Shown piece by piece: positions 59,775 through 64,000 of a DNA stretch of 64,000 nucleotides. The position numbers and the translations under genes are program-made. The stretch is from the NCBI RefSeq assembly GCF_019429485.1, contig NZ_JAHXZN010000002.1:372001-436000 (forward strand), read 5' to 3'. The notes under the pieces are model-generated. The model was not told where the DNA came from and made no database searches. It saw only the letters and a list, made by a program, of their open reading frames with translations. Every line of letters begins with the position of its first letter. The stretch's first letter is position 1. The stretch comes from Sphingomonas citri. GTDB lineage: Bacteria; Pseudomonadota; Alphaproteobacteria; Sphingomonadales; Sphingomonadaceae.

Positions 59775-60892
59775 CGCTACAGATCAACGCCGCCTTCGAT
59801 GGCGGCAACATCCGCCTGGTCGAGCTCCGCGGCGAGGGCGACGACTGGACCTGCGATCTTGAGATCGTGCGCGATCACCAGTCCGACTTCTACCAGTGGT
59901 TCTACTTCCGCGCCGCCGGGCTGCGCGGCAGGCGGGTCACGTTCCGCATCGTCAACGCCGGGCAGTCGGCCTATCCGTTCGGCTGGCCGGGCTATCGCAC
60001 CCGCGCCTCGACCGACCTGGCGGCGTGGCGGATGATCGACACGCGCTACGACGGCGGCGTGCTCACCTTCGACTGGACCGGCACCGGCGACCTCGCCTGG
60101 TTCGCCTATTTCGCGCCGTTCACGATGGAGATGCACGCGCAGCTGGTGGCGCGGATCGCGGCGCGGCCGGGCGTGACTCATCGCGAGCTGGGGCAGACGC
60201 TCGACGGGCAGGCGATCGATTACTTCCGCGTCGGCAGCGGTGCCAAGCAGGTGTGGCTGTACGGCCGCCAGCACCCCGGCGAATCGATGACCGAATTTTG
60301 GATGGAGGGCGCGCTCGACTGGCTCACCAGCGACGCCGCCACGTCGCTGCTGGCGGCGGCGACGGTCCATGTCGTGCCCAACATGAACCCCGACGGCACG
60401 CGGCGCGGCCATCTGCGCACCAACGCGGCGGGGGTGAACCTCAACCGCGAGTGGCACGCGCCGTCCGCCGAGCGCAGTCCCGAGGTGCTGTGCGTGCTGC
60501 GCGAGATGGACCGCACCGGCGTCACCTTCGCGATGGACGTCCACGGCGACGAGGCCATCCCGGCGAACTTCATCGCCGGCTTCGAGGGCATTCCCTCCTG
60601 GACCGACGCGCATGGCGCGAAATTCTACGATTTCGGACAGCGGCTGGCGGCGCACAGCCGCGATTTCCAGACCGAGCTGGGCTATGAACGCTCCGCCCCG
60701 GGCAAGGCCAATCTGTCGATGTCGACCAATCAGCTCGCCGAGCGCTTCGGCGCGGTGTCGGTGACGCTGGAGATGCCGTTCAAGGACCACGATCCCAATC
60801 CCGACGCCGAGTTCGGCTGGAGCCCCGAGCGCAGCCGTCGGCTGGGGGTGTCGTGCCTCGAGGTGGTCGCTGAGATGATCGACGGGTTGTGA
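59771..60892 (+). CDS. M14 family zinc carboxypeptidase (cytosolic CCP-like)
   Basis: A 373-residue carboxypeptidase resembling cytosolic carboxypeptidases (CCP/AGBL). The N-terminal beta-sandwich (residues 1-120; SDFYQWFYFRAAGLRGRRVTFRI) is characteristic of this group. Zinc ligands are His-Glu in RQHPGESMTEF and a His in FAMDVHGDEA; the catalytic Glu is in VTLEMPFKDHD. It probably removes acidic or other C-terminal residues from peptides or proteins in the cytoplasm; no signal peptide is present. It overlaps the DUF4136 gene by 4 bp. Confidence 0.88.
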   Translation: MTLQINAAFDGGNIRLVELRGEGDDWTCDLEIVRDHQSDFYQWFYFRAAGLRGRRVTFRIVNAGQSAYPFGWPGYRTRASTDLAAWRMIDTRYDGGVLTFDWTGTGDLAWFAYFAPFTMEMHAQLVARIAARPGVTHRELGQTLDGQAIDYFRVGSGAKQVWLYGRQHPGESMTEFWMEGALDWLTSDAATSLLAAATVHVVPNMNPDGTRRGHLRTNAAGVNLNREWHAPSAERSPEVLCVLREMDRTGVTFAMDVHGDEAIPANFIAGFEGIPSWTDAHGAKFYDFGQRLAAHSRDFQTELGYERSAPGKANLSMSTNQLAERFGAVSVTLEMPFKDHDPNPDAEFGWSPERSRRLGVSCLEVVAEMIDGL

Positions 60893-60896
60893 GCTC

Positions 60897-61085
60897 CGAG
60901 TTCCTTCCCGCTCGCGGGGAGGGGAACCATGCGCACCGTGTGCAGGGGGCTTCCGCAGGCGCTGCACTGCGCAGAGAACCCGCTTCACCACTCGCTTCGC
61001 GAGCGTGCGGACTTTGGCGTGCCGGGGGCACGCCAAGATCGTGTCCGGCGGACACGATCGCGCCCGCACGCCCCCTTCCCGCCCT
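60897..61085. repeat. palindromic GC-rich repeats downstream of the M14 gene
   Basis: CTTCCCGCTCGCGGGGAGGGG at the left forms a CCC/GGG hairpin. CTTCGCGAGCG and GTGTCCGGCGGACAC (61038-61052) form further hairpins. The CTCCC/GGGAG class also appears at 6583 and 11310. No gene; the region ends before a small protein gene on the other strand. Confidence 0.5.
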
Positions 61086-61109
61086 GGGGGGACGATCGTC
61101 AAACGGCCC

Positions 61110-61262
61110 TCACGTCCGCGGATGGCGGTGCAATTCTTCCTCGAGCTCGCCGATGTAGCGGCGCAGCGAGCCGGCAGAGACCGGGTCGGTCACCATCGCG
61201 GCGGTGCGGCGCGCGCGCGCCAGTTCGCTGCGCACGAGCTCGTGCGTCGCCTTGCGTAACAT
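61110..61262 (-). CDS. small hypothetical protein (50 aa)
   Basis: A 50-residue protein (MLRKATHELVRSELARARRTAAM...). It is helical and amphipathic, with a short Ala/Arg-rich first helix and an acidic second part (SAGSLRRYIGELEEELHRHPRT). ATG at 61262 has GGGAAG about 7 bp upstream. The longer frame (start 61391) is not favoured because its extra N-terminus is Gly/Arg-rich and unlike a protein. It lies downstream of pyk on the same strand. Confidence 0.55.
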   Translation of the reverse strand: MLRKATHELVRSELARARRTAAMVTDPVSAGSLRRYIGELEEELHRHPRT

Positions 61263-61401
61263 CGTTTCTTCCCTGCCCCCGTTCGCGCGCTCCATGCGCG
61301 ACCCGGTCGGGGAGGGATTGGACGAAACCGCCGTCGACGCTCCATCCGCATCGGATCGGACGGATCCGCGCGGACCGTGGCGGCCGATCACGCTGAGCGC
61401 G

Positions 61402-62877
<1,476 letters not shown>

Positions 62878-62945
62878 ATGCGCCTTCCTGCTTTGCCGCG
62901 GACGCCTTAGCGACTAACGCGCCGGGATCAAATCCGGAGATGCAG

Positions 62946-63245
62946 ATGGATCAGCGCGACCCCCTCGACACGCTCGACGACGCGACCGCCGCGGCGGCCT
63001 TCCGCCGCCTGGTGCGCCACCTGCGCCACCGCACCGACGCGCAGAACGTCGACCTGATGGGGCTGGCGGGCTTTTGCCGCAACTGCCTGTCCGACTGGGT
63101 TGGCGAGGCGGGCGGGCTGCCCAAGGATGCCGCGCGCGAGGCGATCTACGGCATGCCCTATGCCGAGTGGAAAGACCGCCACCAGCACGAGGCGACACCG
63201 GAGCAGCTGGCGCGGATGAAGGAGAGCGTCGCGCGCAACGCGTGA
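62946..63245 (+). CDS. DUF1244 family protein
   Basis: A 99-residue protein matching the DUF1244 family (FRRLVRHLRHRTDAQNVDLMGLAGFCRNCLSDWV, ending YGMPYAEWKDRHQHEATPEQ). A conserved Cys pair is in FCRNCL. Function is unknown; members are conserved across proteobacteria. ATG 62946 is preceded by GGAG; ATG 62940 would add two residues. Confidence 0.85.
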   Translation: MDQRDPLDTLDDATAAAAFRRLVRHLRHRTDAQNVDLMGLAGFCRNCLSDWVGEAGGLPKDAAREAIYGMPYAEWKDRHQHEATPEQLARMKESVARNA

Positions 63246-63497
63246 TCGGCGGAGCGAGAGAGTCTCGACCCTCGGCTGATCCTTCTGCGCGGGAAGAGGT
63301 TCAACGAGCCCCTGAGCTATTGGCTCAGCCTAGGCGCCGCGCCTCGAACTTGACTCCGCGGCCCTGCCCCGCTACCCGCGCCGCTTCGCAATCGCCCCCG
63401 CACCCCGGTGAAGCGGCGGGCCTGCGCTTTCCACCTCGTGGATCACGCGGCGCGATGACCGGGACCAACGTTGTACGCCATTGCTTAGGAATATCTG

Positions 63498-64000
63498 ATG
63501 TCGAAGCGCAGCAGCGCCAAGTACAAGCTCGACCGTCGTCTCGGCGAGAACATCTGGGGCCGGCCGAAGAGCCCGGTGAACAAGCGCGAGTACGGCCCGG
63601 GCCAGCACGGCCAGCGCCGCAAGGGCAAGATGTCGGACTTCGGCATCCAGCTGCGCGCCAAGCAGAAGCTCAAGGGCTATTACGGCGACGTCACCGAGAA
63701 GCAGTTCCGCCACGCCTATGAGGAGGCGTCGCGCATGAAGGGCGACACCTCGCAGAACCTCATCGGCCTGCTCGAGCGCCGCCTCGATGCGATCGTGTAC
63801 CGCGCGAAGTTCGCGCCGACGATCTGGGCCGCGCGTCAGCTGGTCAGCCACGGCCACGTCCGCGTCAACGGTGTGAAGTGCAACATCGCGTCGCGCCGCT
63901 GCGACGTCGGCGACGAGATCACGCTCGGCACCAAGGCGCAGGAGATGGCGCTGGTGCTCGAGGCGCAGCAGCTCGCCGAGCGTGAGGTGCCCGACTATGT
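63498..64000 (+). CDS. rpsD: 30S ribosomal protein S4 (partial, 3' end outside window)
   Basis: The first 167 residues of uS4, the 16S rRNA 5'-domain binding protein that begins 30S assembly. The start [21 protein letters not shown] follows the family, with [24 protein letters not shown] and the S4 RNA-binding domain [32 protein letters not shown]. It has AGGA 7 bp upstream of the ATG. A short hairpin (CTGAGC-tattg-GCTCAG, about 63312) lies in the leader and might be regulatory or a terminator of the preceding gene. Confidence 0.95.
   Translation, partial: MSKRSSAKYKLDRRLGENIWGRPKSPVNKREYGPGQHGQRRKGKMSDFGIQLRAKQKLKGYYGDVTEKQFRHAYEEASRMKGDTSQNLIGLLERRLDAIVYRAKFAPTIWAARQLVSHGHVRVNGVKCNIASRRCDVGDEITLGTKAQEMALVLEAQQLAEREVPDY

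Overview
The window is chromosomal DNA from a high-GC alphaproteobacterium, almost certainly a sphingomonad (Sphingomonas or a close relative). The evidence is two large TonB-dependent receptors with a sphingomonad-style TonB box (IVVTGIRASL), an alphaproteobacterial PEPxxWA-CTERM sorting tail, very GC-rich codon use, many short palindromic intergenic repeats, and familiar housekeeping neighbourhoods (tsaB-rimI-fur-plsC-miaB-phoH-ybeY-corC; ctpA-dsbB-coq7). I see no rRNA, tRNA, CRISPR array, prophage or intact insertion sequence. Both edges cut genes: tamB at the left and rpsD at the right.

Layout. 1-3.4 kb: tamB (partial) and tamA, outer-membrane assembly. 3.5-9.7 kb: a tiny membrane protein and two convergent TonB-dependent receptors. 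9.8-16.5 kb: an orphan DUF3396-type immunity protein, a small lipoprotein, a secreted amidohydrolase, a DUF3298-like exported protein, threonine ammonia-lyase and the Bpt/Ate arginyl- or leucyl-transferase. 16.9-22.3 kb (minus strand): a five-gene cytochrome oxidase operon in which every junction is a 4-bp stop/start overlap: cytochrome c-fused subunit II, a subunit I-III fusion, a small membrane protein, a CtaG-like assembly protein and a three-haem cytochrome c. 22.7-27.3 kb: a GH13 glucosidase, a GT4 glycosyltransferase, a glutaredoxin-MauE fusion and a DUF4394 PEP-CTERM protein. 27.3-31.3 kb (minus): a small exported protein, coq7, dsbB, the ctpA-type protease and an M15 peptidase. 31.3-41.0 kb: RluA-type pseudouridine synthase, arfB, fRMsr, M28 and M16 peptidases, acyl-CoA synthetase and an Asp/Asn hydroxylase-like protein.

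41.1-52.0 kb is a conserved alphaproteobacterial block: nfuA-like, rutE-like, tsaB, rimI, fur-family, plsC, miaB, phoH, ybeY, corC. It is interrupted twice, once by a divergent ridA/tetR pair plus an unrecognised two-HTH protein, and once by a vapBC toxin-antitoxin pair sitting exactly between phoH and ybeY. 52.2-64 kb: a DUF1176 protein, ruvC, the YebC-family regulator, a HerA-like ATPase, a SnoaL-like protein, an EamA transporter, a HAD hydrolase, rpmJ, a DUF4136 lipoprotein, an M14 carboxypeptidase, a 50-residue protein, pyk, a DUF1244 protein and rpsD.

The most unusual points are: (i) the oxidase subunit I-III fusion keeps its metal ligands and the HPEVY glutamate but has Gln in place of the K-channel Lys and has lost both D-channel Asn residues; (ii) the subunit II gene has no canonical start codon at a plausible place; (iii) six intergenic repeats share the same ends and the same 94-95-bp length but have different, still-pairing stems; (iv) a 266-bp element with 25-bp terminal inverted repeats folds on paper into several nested arms and supplies the first base of the ruvC stop codon; (v) the ridA/tetR divergon carries three regularly spaced copies of one palindrome. 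I did not find a convincing wholly new multi-gene system.
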